From Pollenia angustigena (lineage: Eukaryota > Arthropoda > Insecta > Diptera > Polleniidae), in contig OV884060.1 in the NCBI GenBank assembly GCA_930367215.1, positions 209,005,253 through 209,069,252 on the forward strand: a stretch of DNA of 64,000 nt. The letters are read 5' to 3'. How positions within the stretch are numbered: position 1 is the stretch's first letter; each line of letters opens with the position of its first letter. The position numbers and the translations under genes were made by a program. Positions 11,318 through 21,651 of the stretch are shown here, one piece after another. The notes below the pieces were generated by a model. It was given only the letters and a program-made list of their open reading frames with translations, had not been told where the DNA came from and did no database searches.

Positions 11318-12474
11318 ATACAAATCCCGATAATTCGTACCTGTAGTGCGATTCACTAACTTTTATAACGATAATCGAATCGTTAAAATAATTATAACGA
11401 AAATTTATCGAATGTGCTATTCTGTAAAATTTTTAACGATATTCGCTGTCGTTTAAAGTCAGCTGTTACTTTAAGCAATTTTTTTGTCGTTATCTTAGCG
11501 ACAATAATTTAGTTTGTGTTTATTTTATCGATAAAATGTTTGTTATGTTTAAAGTAGCTTACATACATACAAAGATATATTCATATGTATGTATAATGTA
11601 TGAACAAAAACAAAATAATAAATTTAAAATTTGCAAAAAGAAAGCAAATTAAGAACAAAAATAAAATTCTAAATGTAAAATTCACAAAAAAAAAAAATAT
11701 AAAACCACAAATTAACCCTTCGTCTTACTTATGAGTCTGGCCAGACCTTTTTCAGTGAATTTTAAATGAAAAAATATGTGTAACAAGGGGGGTTAAGAAC
11801 AATTTCATATGTTTTTATTTTATTCTCTTTTGTGCTTTTCGTTTTTTTTTAACATTTTGTAGACAGAGATGTTACAAAAAAAACAGCTGTGTACTATCGT
11901 TAAAAAAAATTACAGAATCACACTATCGTTACTGCAAGCGAATATAAATGTCGACAAATATTACGATTGTCGGATCGTTAAAAGTTAGTGAATCGCACCA
12001 CTGATTAATCGTAATTCCCGACAATTCGTAATAAACTGTCAGTCCCTTGAAAAAATCTCGTTAATTCGTAAAATTTCCATTCATTTTGATCCATTCGATA
12101 ATTCGCAATTTTTTTCAAATAAAATCGTCTTTACCTCTTATGTATAAATCGTAATTGTTTGCTAACTACCACTTATAATTCGTAATAAAAACAACAGAAA
12201 CATGGAAAGAATTATTTTTTGTTTACCGCTATTTTTTTTTGCGTGTGTTTTTGCTTGTGTGTGTGTTTATTTTCTTAAGATCTGTTTGTTACATGAATAA
12301 TTTTTATATATACCTATTATTTTTAACAATTGTCTTTTATGTTTTTTTTTATTGTTTAAGTAAATATATTGAAAACCCCCGTTAATTCGTATTAATTTTA
12401 TATATACCCCGGTAAAACGAAAACCCCTATAATTCGTCCCTTGCGATTACGAATTATCGGGATTCTACTGTATA
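11318..12474. mobile_element. pogo/mariner-like MITE with ATTCGTAAT phrases
   Basis: The right end reads GAATTATCGGGATTCTACTG followed by TA. The left end near 11318 has AAATCCCGATAATTCGTAC. The interior repeats ATTCGTAAT and TAATTCGT. An end of the form CAGTAGAATCCC next to TA is typical of pogo-like elements. The left border is decayed. Confidence 0.5.
11344..12001. mobile_element. MITE with GTGCGATTCACTAAC ends, inside the previous one
   Basis: GTGCGATTCACTAACTTTTA on the left is inverted at 11975-11998. The arms carry AACGATAATCG-type motifs. No ORF is present. Confidence 0.7.
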
Positions 12475-12479
12475 TTGTG

Positions 12480-12905
12480 AGCCACACCTTAACGTCAAGT
12501 TTTTTGTGCAACTTAAATTGACCTATCTTGGTTTCAGTATTTGCCAACTTCTACCATTGGGAGGTACACAATTGAGCAGCGCGTTGAGATTAATAAAGCC
12601 TTTTACGAAAATGGGCGTTCAATCAAAATGCATTTAATGCACATCCTGAGTTTTTTGGTCAGTATAATCGACCAAATGTTTCCACAATCGGGAGAATTGC
12701 GCGTAAATTTGAGCAAACCGGGTCTGTAGGAAATGGGAAAATATATGTGCATGCTCCCGAGTTAGTTCTGCGGCTGGCGGCGTCTTCGAAAATGAGGTCG
12801 GCCAAGCAATTATCGTGAATGGTGTTCGCTATCGCAGATGATAACGGACTTCTTATAGCCAGAAATTGAGGAAATCGACCTAGACGATATGTGGTTTATA
12901 GGTGT
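12480..12905 (+). pseudogene. Tc1/mariner-type transposase, deleted copy
   Basis: The N-terminal part reads GRYTIEQRVEINKAFYENGR, then PNVSTIGRIARKFEQTGSVG in shifted frames. It then jumps to a C-terminal catalytic piece, VNGVRYR...WPEIEEIDLDDMW. The same two regions occur in the element at 60652-62270. Everything between them is missing. Confidence 0.7.
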
Positions 12906-13369
12906 TGACTAGGGATGCCAAACGGGACCAGGTTTTTTGGATCCCCGTATTCGGGATTTTTAATTAAAAAAAAGGGATCCCGGGACGGATCGGGATTTTT
13001 CAGGATTTCATATATAAAAGCCAATTTTAAAAATTCATATAATTATAATATAATGTTTATGTATAAGAATAAAAACAAATTAATGCATGAAGAAAATTAA
13101 ACTCACTACAAAATAAAACAGTTTAATGTATTCTTTTAAAGTAATATGGAAGTATTATGTATTAAAACTTATATTTTAAAAAGATTCTTTAACAAATTAA
13201 TGACGTCAGATAATTGATACCTTATTTTATTGCAAACATATGCTGCCGACGAAACCAATATTCACATTCAACACTTCTGGATGGTATCGTAAATAAATAA
13301 CTACACACATGCTATATGACAATATTTAATTTAATATATAAATAACAATTTTTTTTTTATAAATTTATT

Positions 13370-13745
13370 CACACCAATTTTTCGGCACTTCCTTTGAGTG
13401 CCTTCTTCAGGGGTTTTTTTCTTTTTAACAAAATTAACAATTTTTTAAAAACAAATTTAACAATAAAATGGCAAAACTAAAAAAATTTTTGTAATTGAAT
13501 ATAAAAATATTTTTCAATACAAACTAGATATATTACAATATACATAAATTTTTAACTTCCGTTTCTATTTTTATAAATTAAATGTCTATAATTTTGTGCT
13601 ACATTTTCAGTATCTGACTTGAAATTAATTCTCGACATTGTCGGTACTCTTATAATTTGTAACATTTCCAACATAAATCTACGTTTGTAATTATTTTCCG
13701 TGTTTGTATTATCAAAATCTGGATTTAGATTTAGCTATGAATATA
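13370..13745 (-). pseudogene. Penelope-like element, C-terminal region
   Basis: The minus strand reads NNYKRRFMLEMLQIIRVPTM then SRINFKSDTENVAQNYRHLI, resembling the tail after the GIY-YIG endonuclease of Penelope-like elements. Further on it reads ALKGSAEKLV, a typical segment near the 3' end. Assignment is from recalled family patterns. It is fragmented by frameshifts. Confidence 0.55.
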
Positions 13746-13861
13746 ATTGAAGAAAAGTAGAATACAATAAGGGAACATACGAATATAGAAAAAGATTTAT
13801 TCTAACGTATTCTAAGATTTTGTATAATAGATAATAGATATTTTTAATTAGATAATCACGT

Positions 13862-13945
13862 ATATATTCAAATGAAAGGACTTCCTATGGGTTCGCCAGC
13901 TTCTCCAATTGTAGCAGATATAGTTATGGAAAAATTGGATTTCGG
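13862..13945 (+). pseudogene. Penelope-like RT motif fragment
   Basis: The plus strand encodes MKGLPMGSPASPIVADIVME, the conserved GxPMGSPxSPxxAD block of Penelope-like reverse transcriptases. It lies about 120 bases from the C-terminal piece and in the opposite orientation. Confidence 0.65.
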
Positions 13946-14536
13946 TATTCGGGATTGGCATCCCTAGTGTTTACTTGTCAAACGGTTTCTTGATACCGTT
14001 ACTGCTGCTCCAGCTTTGGAAAATAATCAAAAATTTAAGATCAATTTTAATACCAAAGTGAAACGATTACTTTTGACCGATACCGAGTATTTTTTACCGA
14101 TACTACTTGGTACTCGGTTGCTAAGTATCGATTACAAAAATACTTGGTACTTATATAAAATTATCGAATATGTACTTGTATTTACTCGTATCGTTTCATC
14201 CCAAGTCATAAAACTCTAAGAAAAAACAATAGTTATAAAAAACTAATTTCATTCGCATATGAAAAACAAGTAATAAAACCTAAAAAATGTGTATGTACTT
14301 CTCATTAAATTCAATGAAAAAAATTAAAGAGGTTTTAAAAAAAAATATGTACCCCCATATCCATAAACATTTATTAAGTTTAACAAACGTTTTGTAAGTA
14401 ACATTTTCATAGATAAATAATTAAGCCTTTATTAAAATAAAATTATTTTTATAAATACGGCAGGTAATCTTTACATGATCACTATAATTTAATTCAGGTA
14501 CCATAGTAACAGGTTACATGATTTATAAAAAAATCG

Positions 14537-16083
14537 GCCACGTCATGGAAATCAAAGTCACGAAAATGAAATCGAAAAAATTTTGAAAGCTCTTCCATAT
14601 TCAACGTAAAAAAAATTTCCTTTTATATACCTGAAGGACTTATAATTCCTCTCCCAAAAAAAGGCGATCTCCGCCACTGTAATAATTGGCGTGGAATAAC
14701 GCCACTAAATACAATACAAAAAATCATCGCATTGGTACTGTAAGATCGCTTGTCCCCGCTCGCAATCAAGATAAGAGATGAACAAGCCGGTTTTAGAGAG
14801 GGAAGATCTTGTGCGGATCATATCGCAACGCTCAGAATCATCGTCGAGCAAGCGAAAGAACTGGACTCACCACTCTATGCACTTTTCATTGATTTTGAGC
14901 GTGCTTTTGACACTGTACATAGAGATAGTATATGGGATATACTTCGAAGGAACAATGTCCCGGAAAAACTTGAAGGCATTATGCAAAGCATGTACGAAGA
15001 TGCGCCTAACTATGTATACTACAAGTGTAAATCCTCCGAAGTGCTTAAGAAAAAGCAGGGCGTTCGGCAGGGATGCGTTCTTTCACCACTATTATTTTTA
15101 CTTGTTCTTGATGAAGTTATGAAAGCAACCAATAATCAGGCACCCCATGGGATCCAATGGACACCATTTTCAAAATTAAATGACCTGGCATATGCAGATG
15201 ATCTCTTTCTATTGGCCCACAATTTCGAAAGTATAGAAAGTAAACTAACTGCACTAAGATCAAATGCCCTAAAAGTTGGTTTAAAAATCAATATAGAAAA
15301 GACCAAACTTATTCGTATAGCTACTACAAACACAAACAACCTGTACATAAATGGAACAGCTATCGAAAACGTAGTTTCCTTCTGTTATCTCGGATGCATT
15401 GTTTCGCAAGATAACGGTGCTAGCGATGATGTTGACAATAGAATTAATAAATCCCGAAATGCTATGTCGAAATTGCAAAGTATATGGCAGTCAAACGAAC
15501 TATCTCAACGCACAAAGATTAAGATATATAATGCGTGTGTCAAATCGGTTCTTTTGTATGGTTGCGAAACGTGGGGCCTTACAAAATCCCAGATAAGAAA
15601 ACTGCAAACATTTGAAAATCGATGTCTTCGCAGAATAATACGATGTTTTTGGCCGAATACTATTAGTAATGCCGAATTATTAAGCCAAACCAACCAAAAA
15701 TCGATCACCTTTGAAATAAAAAAGCGGAAATATGGGTGGATCGGTCATATACTAAGGTCAAACAACACCATTGCCAAAATAGCTCTACAGTACAACCCCC
15801 AAGGTCAAAGGAGGGTAGGCAGATCTAAAAATACATGGCGCAAAACCGTTGAAAGAGAGTTACAACCGATTGGCTATTCATGGGCAGATGCGATACGAAC
15901 AGCACCAAACAGAACGAGTTGGATACTATTAACTGAGGCCGTTTGCTCCCAAGCTGGAGATTGGCGGATATATATCTGAACTACTTTTGAATTAGGGAAA
16001 AGCTGCTTTCATTTTTACAATAACTGAATTGAAAATCTTCGTCGATTTCAATTTTACGTGATTTCGATTTCCATGACATGGCC
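14537..16083. mobile_element. Inverted repeats flanking an RTE insertion
   Basis: GGCCACGTCATGGAAATCAA (14538-14557) is matched by the inverted sequence around 16062-16082, with the match extending inward through CACGAAAATGAAATCGA. This looks like a MITE that received the LINE. Confidence 0.65.
14628..15979 (+). pseudogene. RTE-like LINE reverse transcriptase, mostly intact frame
   Basis: The frame contains, in order: LPKKGDLRHCNNWRGITPLN (with a stop near 14742), DEQAGFREGRSCADHI, FIDFERAFDTVHRDSIW, GVRQGCVLSPLLFLLVLDEV, LAYADDLFLLAH, then the thumb and LYGCETWGLTKSQIRKLQTF. It ends with KRKYGWIGHILRSNN and RRVGRSKNTWRKTVERELQ. The open part is 409 codons (14750-15979). The catalytic YADD and FIDFERAFD acidic motifs are kept. 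The endonuclease and 5' half are absent, so the copy is 5'-truncated. Clade (RTE/BovB-like) is inferred from the C-terminal motifs. Confidence 0.85.
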
Positions 16084-16194
16084 GAATAAATGTATTCCTT
16101 TTGAACTGAATTTTCTAAAGTGACCATTAGTATATTCGAAATTAATGCAGCATTGTTTTGCGACAATTATCTTATAATACAAATTAAAGAATGG

Positions 16195-16700
16195 AATGGG
16201 ATTGGAGAAGTGGGCGTGGTACCTCCCGTACAAAAAATATCAAAAATTGTATAAAAGCCTGATTTCTTGGACTGTTATATGACCTATGGTTTTCCCTTGT
16301 ATATCAAAACATCGGAAATCGTTAGTGTAAAATATTTTCTGAAAAACTCGGAAAAATCGGTTCAGATACGAAAAAGTTATGACCAAAATAATGATTTTTT
16401 TTTATATACCCACTATCGGGAACCATAAATCATTTCGAGTCCAAGATTTATAGCCCAACTAACTGGCAAAATAAACACGTCGGTATATAAATCTGTCAAA
16501 TCGGTTAAAAAATGGCTGAGTTGTAATCAAAATACTGAAATCCCAAAAATTACTCTTTTTATACCCTTCACCTCAGGTGGAAAAGGGAGTATATAAGTTT
16601 GTCCTACCGTTTGTAATTTCTACAATATTGCTCTAAGACCCCAATACAGTATTAATATTCTGGGTCCTTATGGAAGAGAAATTGATTTAACCATTTCTTA
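16195..16700. repeat. Dispersed fly repeat (ATACCCTTCACC family)
   Basis: The order GGAGAAGTGGGCGTGGTACC, CGGTTCAGATAC, AACACGTCGGTATATAAATC, then TATACCCTTCACCTCAGGTG is the same as at 23600-24000 and 24510. There is no ORF. Confidence 0.7.
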
Positions 16701-17069
16701 AAATATTAAATCATTAACTAAATTTAATTTTTTGCATTTATTTCGTATACAATGCAATATCAGAAAAACTACCTACATTTTGGCGAATATTACAAATCTG
16801 TCCGATATTCCCTACGCTCCTATTTCAGTAACAAAAAAACCCTACATGTAGGGATTTTTCCCTACTTTTGGCAACACTGAAAGCTTATCAAAAGTAAATC
16901 ATGTAATAAAAGAGGAAAACTTTTTAAATAAAAAATTGCATAAACATTTTTGCTAATCTTCTAAAATAATCCTTCAAAAAGAGTATACAATTTAAAGGTT
17001 TATGTTTTGAACGATTTCTTTCTTTTGTTTTGATGTTTGATGAAACTTGAATTGAAAAGATTATTCCAC

Positions 17070-17318
17070 TTATTGTTGACGTTGGACAGATTCAAAGTGA
17101 AGCATTGAAGTGAAGTTAATATCCAATTTCTCTGTTCTTTTTCTTGTCTTTTCTAAAAATTGGTAGTCTTCCATTATACAACTTGAATCTCTTTTTGATT
17201 TTTTTGCAATTTTAATACTTTTAATAGTCTTGTTAAGCACCGGCAGAAGGTTGTTTTCATTCGTCTCAAAAAGATAATCTTCATCTGAATCATTGTGGTA
17301 AAAGTCTGTGCTAAACAT
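17070..17318 (-). other. Short ORF (82 codons), possible TE remnant
   Basis: The protein is rich in acidic and lysine residues (DSDEDYLFETNENN, KIAKKSKRDSS). I do not recognise it. It lies inside the outermost hAT-like element, so a transposase remnant is possible. It could equally be chance. Confidence 0.25.
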
Positions 17319-17829
17319 TCTTAAGAATAAATTATTTTCAAACTTTTTGGTTTCAGTCTTTGTTTTATATTTTAATAAAATTTTTACTCGAAGGAAAAGT
17401 TCCTGAGTTAACTATAAAAAACGTTCAAAGCGTACCGGCTTGTTTTTTTAACATAAAAGAAAAAAACTAATACTGTGAAAAAACACAATTTCGAATAATC
17501 TACATAAATAATTCGAATTATTCGTTAATCGAAAATAAGCAATTTTTAATTTTTATTCGCTCAAAATTAATCGTCTATTCGAACAACGGTTAATCGTTTA
17601 AATACCATAGTATTAACATACATAAATTGGCGCTAATAACTTTTACGATAGCTATTATGTCATGACAAAATTTTGTTCTGGTAGGATCAAAATTGAACCA
17701 TAGGTCCCATTAAACCCCCCATCTTAAAATCTCACTTTAACATTAATCTTAAACCTATGACTTAATTTTGTTTAGGCGGGTCCATGATAACCCATAGGTC
17801 CCAAAAAGGGTACACTAGCAAAACTTGTT

Positions 17830-17895
17830 TTTATATACTGTGGTGTAGAGTATCATATGGTCGGGCTTGCCCGACTATACTTTCTTACCTGATTT
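17830..17895. repeat. Terminal hairpin of dispersed repeat
   Basis: GTCGGGCTTGCCCGAC forms a perfect stem at the end of a GTGGTGTAGAGTATCATATG block. The matching left end in inverse orientation begins at 31625. It is followed by a poly-T run. Confidence 0.5.
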
Positions 17896-18007
17896 TTTTT
17901 TTTTTTTTTTTTTTTTGTAAAACTTGTTATTAACTCTTTCACTTACCTAACTGCTTCTCTGTATATCTTATTGCGCAGTGCATAAACATGCGTTTACTAT
18001 TTAAAAT

Positions 18008-18605
18008 GGGGGGGGGGGGGGGGGGGGGTGCTTTAAAACCATGTGAGATAAGGACATGATGGCTTTATTGCTCAATTGAATGGGAGATAAAGCCATAATG
18101 GCCTTATTGCCCAATCATTGAGAGGTCAGGTCATATTTAAAATTTTGCGAAATGAGAGACATAGCCATATTTTTTTTCGCAAATGAGAGATAAAGCCATA
18201 TTTTTTCAGAATATTATTATGCATGGTGTAAACATTCTGTAAAAGGGAAAATCCTTAGTTATCATTGAAAAACATTTTTTTATTCTTGCGACGCACGCAG
18301 GAAAACTTTATACAGCGAAGCCACCTGCCGCGTCCACCTGGAGGAAAAAAACCCTTAAGCAAGGCCGCAGGCCGCCACGCAGAAAAACTTTAGTATGCGA
18401 AGCCAGATATCAATACTTAACTTTAGTGTCTCCGGAACTGAAATGAGGGATAAAGCCATTTTATAATATTGCTTATGTGAGCTAAGGCCACGATGGCTTT
18501 ATCTCCCATTCAAATGAAAAAAAAAACAAAAGACTTTATCTCCCTATTGAATGAGAGATAAAGCCATCATGGCCTTATCTCACATGGTATTAAAGCACCC
18601 TCCCT
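18008..18605. mobile_element. GC-tipped MITE, family A, copy 2
   Basis: It matches 1319-1902 over the whole length with scattered substitutions. The left tip has become an uninterrupted run of about 20 G. The right end is TTAAAGCACCCTCCC. TTAAAA occurs on both flanks. Confidence 0.85.
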
Positions 18606-19519
18606 TAAAAAATAAGAAAAATTTTTATTGAATAAAAAAAACACAATTTTTCTATAAAGTTTTTGTTATAAAAAACTCATTTAAAAGATTTCCAACAAAA
18701 AATGGATTATTTGTAAAAAACGATGATTTTTTTAACACAACACCGATGCGGTTGTAAAATGCGTTATGTTCTCTTTATTTTGCTTAGATGTTAGATGTTT
18801 TAATGGAATGTAAGAAAAATTTTGTATAAATTTCCACGTTTTATTTTCTGAAAGGAATCAAGTGTTATTTATACGTAAATGTTGCGGAAACGTTAACGTT
18901 GCGGTCGGCTTCATGTGCTATGTTATCTTTATTTTGCTTAGTTTACAAGCATGTTAGCGGTCTAATTCATAAAAATTTCTTGTTTCAGCTTTAATGAATA
19001 CAATAGTTATCAAACACTTTTTGTTTTATAAACCATTAATAAAAAATCTAATTTATAAACGCTTAATAGGAGTGGATTTAAAATTAAACGTGTATATTAC
19101 TTTTGTATTATTATGTTGGCAACATTATGATATTTTAATTGTAATTTTTGTAATAGTGATGCATACAACTAGGGATGAAACGATACGAGTAAATAAAAAT
19201 ATCATACAACGAACGAATTTTAAGTGAATTTCTGTTTTGTTTTCAATTTAAAATGAATTTCTGTTTTTTAAAACGTTATATTTGAATTAATTTTATGTTT
19301 TTTTGTTAATAAAATACATTCTATTGAAATAGAAGCGAAATATGTATATCATATTTTAATATCAAATTTTTACTGCTTTAACTCTGTATGTTCCAAAAGA
19401 GATTATACAACTTTATGTTTAATGAATAATTTAACCAATTTTAACCAGATGTTTTGAAAATAAGACCTCCTAGGTTTTAACAAAACATTTTTAGCCACAT
19501 AGAACTGCCAAAATATTTT
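18606..19519. other. AT-rich stretch with one hAT-type end
   Basis: At 19170-19190 the block AGGGATGAAACGATACGAG matches the end of the element at 10875-14204, but no partner end is seen. The segment 18785-18915 repeats at 20668-20812. Otherwise nothing was recognised. Confidence 0.4.
18785..18915 (+). repeat. Direct repeat, copy 1
   Basis: It shares GATGTTTTAATGGAATGT, GTATAAATTTCC, GAATCAAGTGTTAT, TATACGTAAATG and TGCGGTCGGCTTC in order with 20668-20812. Confidence 0.7.
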
Positions 19520-19810
19520 AAGTTCAAATGTTTTCATTTACCTGAACATTCTGTTTATATAATATTGGGCAAAATTTGCGACGGGTTTTTATTTTTTTTA
19601 TGTATGTGCGTACTAATAACGTTTGGGAAATTTTTAAATGTCTTAAATTCTGTCATTAGGATTGCTTCCTCTATAAGAGATGAAGGCATTTTAATTTTTC
19701 TATTGCCCCAGCGAAGGCAAGAGCCACTCTGGCTGAAATACTACACACTGTTGCTTGAGAGAACCCATGAAGATCGGCTGCATCATCTTAAATCTACGAA
19801 TTGTTTTTTT
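19520..19810 (-). pseudogene. PIF/Harbinger-like transposase fragment
   Basis: The minus strand reads DDAADLHGFSQATVCSISAR then VALAFA, then (after a frameshift) MTEFKTFKNFPNVI. In Harbinger transposases a helix-turn-helix of the form SQ.TVSR...RV.. precedes a short linker and the FPNVIGAIDGTHI catalytic block, so the order fits. The catalytic D is lost. Confidence 0.5.
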
Positions 19811-19859
19811 AACTTCAATTTAATTTGTTATTATCGCATTTTTGGTAATTGCTAAAATT

Positions 19860-20667
19860 AGTTTTTAAATTTCTGGCAGGCACATTTTTGCAAAAATTTA
19901 GTTTTAAATTAATTCTATATAATAATAATGACACCATTTTTTAACATTTAATACTTTTTTTGATGTCTCGAATATATTTAAGAGATATCTAGCTCAAGCA
20001 TTTCCTGATATCCTTAATTTTATAGTTCTCATTGTTTTGCTTCTTTTGTCACTTTTTGTGCTATGAATCAAATTTTCGATGCAAAAGTTAAAACATTCAA
20101 AGCATGTAGGACAAAACATTTTTGTACCGTGCGGCAAACCAGTAACCAACAGACGATATACTATGTGGTTTCTACTTTGTGTTTACTTTAACAAATACTA
20201 TCTATACCTATTTGAAAGATATTTTAAAATATAAGTGTAATGAATGGTAAAAAAGAGGTTTACTTATAACGACTTTAAGTTTTAACAGAGAACATACATA
20301 AGTATCTCGCGACCCACGTTATTTTTTACAAAAAAATCCATCAAGCTGCTTATATTTAAAATTAATTCAAACATTAGTTATCGTTTTTCTAGAAAAAAAA
20401 AATTTATGCGTATTCAACTTTTTTATTAAAATAAATAAAAAGACAAAAATTTTTAATTTTTCATGCAATTATTAAAATTTTATTTTAACAAACATTGAAA
20501 TATCAGTTTATTAAACGCTTAAAGTAGGGTAAAGGCTACAATAAATATTTCAAATTTATGAAACGTTTATTAAACGTTTAATAGGCTATTAAACATTTAT
20601 AAATACTCTTTTTTCGACTTTTGCTTATTAAAGACTTATAAAGCTGCAATGAAGTGTTTATGAATTA
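19860..20667. other. AT-rich stretch, nothing recognised
   Basis: No ORF or inverted repeat of note was found. Confidence 0.4.
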
Positions 20668-20812
20668 GACTGTAGATGTTTTAATGGAATGTCGGAACAT
20701 ATTCGTATAAATTTCCCCGTTTCATTTTCTAAAATGAATCAAGTGTTATGGCCTCGTTACTTATACGTAAATGCTACGGACACGTTTAGGTTGCGGTCGG
20801 CTTCAATATTTG
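20668..20812 (+). repeat. Direct repeat, copy 2, with GGCCTCGTTAC insertion
   Basis: It is the same as copy 1 except for 11 extra bases (GGCCTCGTTAC) between AAGTGTTAT and TTATACGTAA, which are themselves the tip of the MITE at 20749-21075. Confidence 0.7.
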
Positions 20813-21075
20813 GTAGAAACTAAAAATAGTTAAACGTGTTGAATTGTGTTAAACAGACGTTGTGTACGTCATTGGAATGTTCGCTTTATCAATAAATATA
20901 AGCAAACAAAAAATTATTGAAAAGGTGATATGTAAAAACGCACACAAATTTAAATTCAGATTCATCCGCAACCGAACTTCCCGTTTACACAGGAGTACTT
21001 ATTTATACATTAGCTTGGTAAGCAAACAGCTGATCCGCAACGTATACATTTACTTAAGAGTAACTAGGCCTTTAG
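20749..21075. mobile_element. MITE with GGCCTCGTTACT ends
   Basis: GGCCTCGTTACTTATACGTA at the left and the inverted TACTTAAGAGTAACTAGGCC at the right form imperfect TIRs. A minimal version (GGCCTCGTTACT...AGTAACGAGGCC) occurs at 25550-25585. Confidence 0.6.
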
Positions 21076-21116
21076 TTTTCAAACAAAAACCCGAATTTTA
21101 TTATTAAACACATCCC

Positions 21117-21236
21117 TCTATTACGGTTTACAACTCAACTTAGTTCATTTGAAACTTGACAACTTAACATTACAACTGCTAATACAAAACTGCCAAATTT
21201 CAACTGATTTAGAGTTGAGTTGTAAACCGTAATAGG
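21117..21236. mobile_element. Short MITE (~120 bp)
   Basis: ATTACGGTTTACAACTCAAC and its inverted copy at 21215-21234 are perfect TIRs. The interior is AT-rich. Confidence 0.8.
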
Positions 21237-21651
21237 AACAATAATTGATAACAAATTTCTTGAAAATTTGATTTTTAATTTTTTGGCCACAAAACCATAG
21301 CTGTTCATTTTTTCATCATTTATTTTCCTCTTAATATTGGCTCAAAATTAATAACATTTACAATTTGTAACTGTTTTTCAAAAATTAAAATATGATAGAT
21401 TTATTTAATACTTCTTTAAATTAAATATAAATCAGTTTCAAATAAGTTACGATAAGGTCTTTCCAATTTAATTTCTTCTCTTGGAAGTTAAATTCAATAT
21501 TATTTCAATTTATATTATTCAAATTAATATTATAAAAATATATTCAAATCAACAGAAAAGCACACAAATTTGTTTGAAAAAAATTTAATTTAAAAGAAAC
21601 AAATAAAATAAATTTGTATAAAATTTGTTGAATAAAAAAATTTCAGACTTT

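Larger units (their letters stand above)
12910..13966. mobile_element. hAT-type MITE with TAGGGATGCCAA ends
   Basis: The ends are TAGGGATGCCAA and TTGGCATCCCTA, followed inward by TTCGGGATTTT/CCCGAATACCG blocks. Flanking octamers GTGTTGAC and GTGTTTAC match at seven of eight positions. It sits inside the mariner remnant and holds two Penelope-like pieces. Confidence 0.75.
10875..14204. mobile_element. hAT-type element with GTATCGATAC-rich arms
   Basis: The left end TAGGGAAGAAACGATAC is inverted at the right (GTATCGTTTCATCCCA). The octamer GTCATAAA flanks both sides exactly (10867-10874 and 14205-14212). Arms are filled with GTATCGATAC/GGTATCGATA phrases. A single end of the same family occurs at 19166-19190. 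It contains further insertions. Confidence 0.8.
10759..16879. mobile_element. hAT-type element with CAG.GTTGCCAA ends
   Basis: The left end CAGAGTTGCCAAAAG pairs with the right end CTTTTGGCAACACTG, and both arms contain CCCTACA/TTTTCCCTAC blocks. Flanking octamers ACAGCTTA and AAAGCTTA match at seven of eight positions. CAG...CTG ends and 8-bp duplications are hAT hallmarks. Its own transposase is not visible. Confidence 0.7.
10547..17609. mobile_element. Outermost hAT-like element of a nest
   Basis: The left end TAGGGTATTCAATTAATCGA matches imperfectly the inverted right end (AATACCATA preceded by TTAATCGTTTA). Both subterminal regions carry ATTAATCG motifs as in 33732-35177. Flanking octamers AATTTAAC and GTATTAAC agree in five of eight bases. 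Most of the 7 kb is later insertions. Confidence 0.5.
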
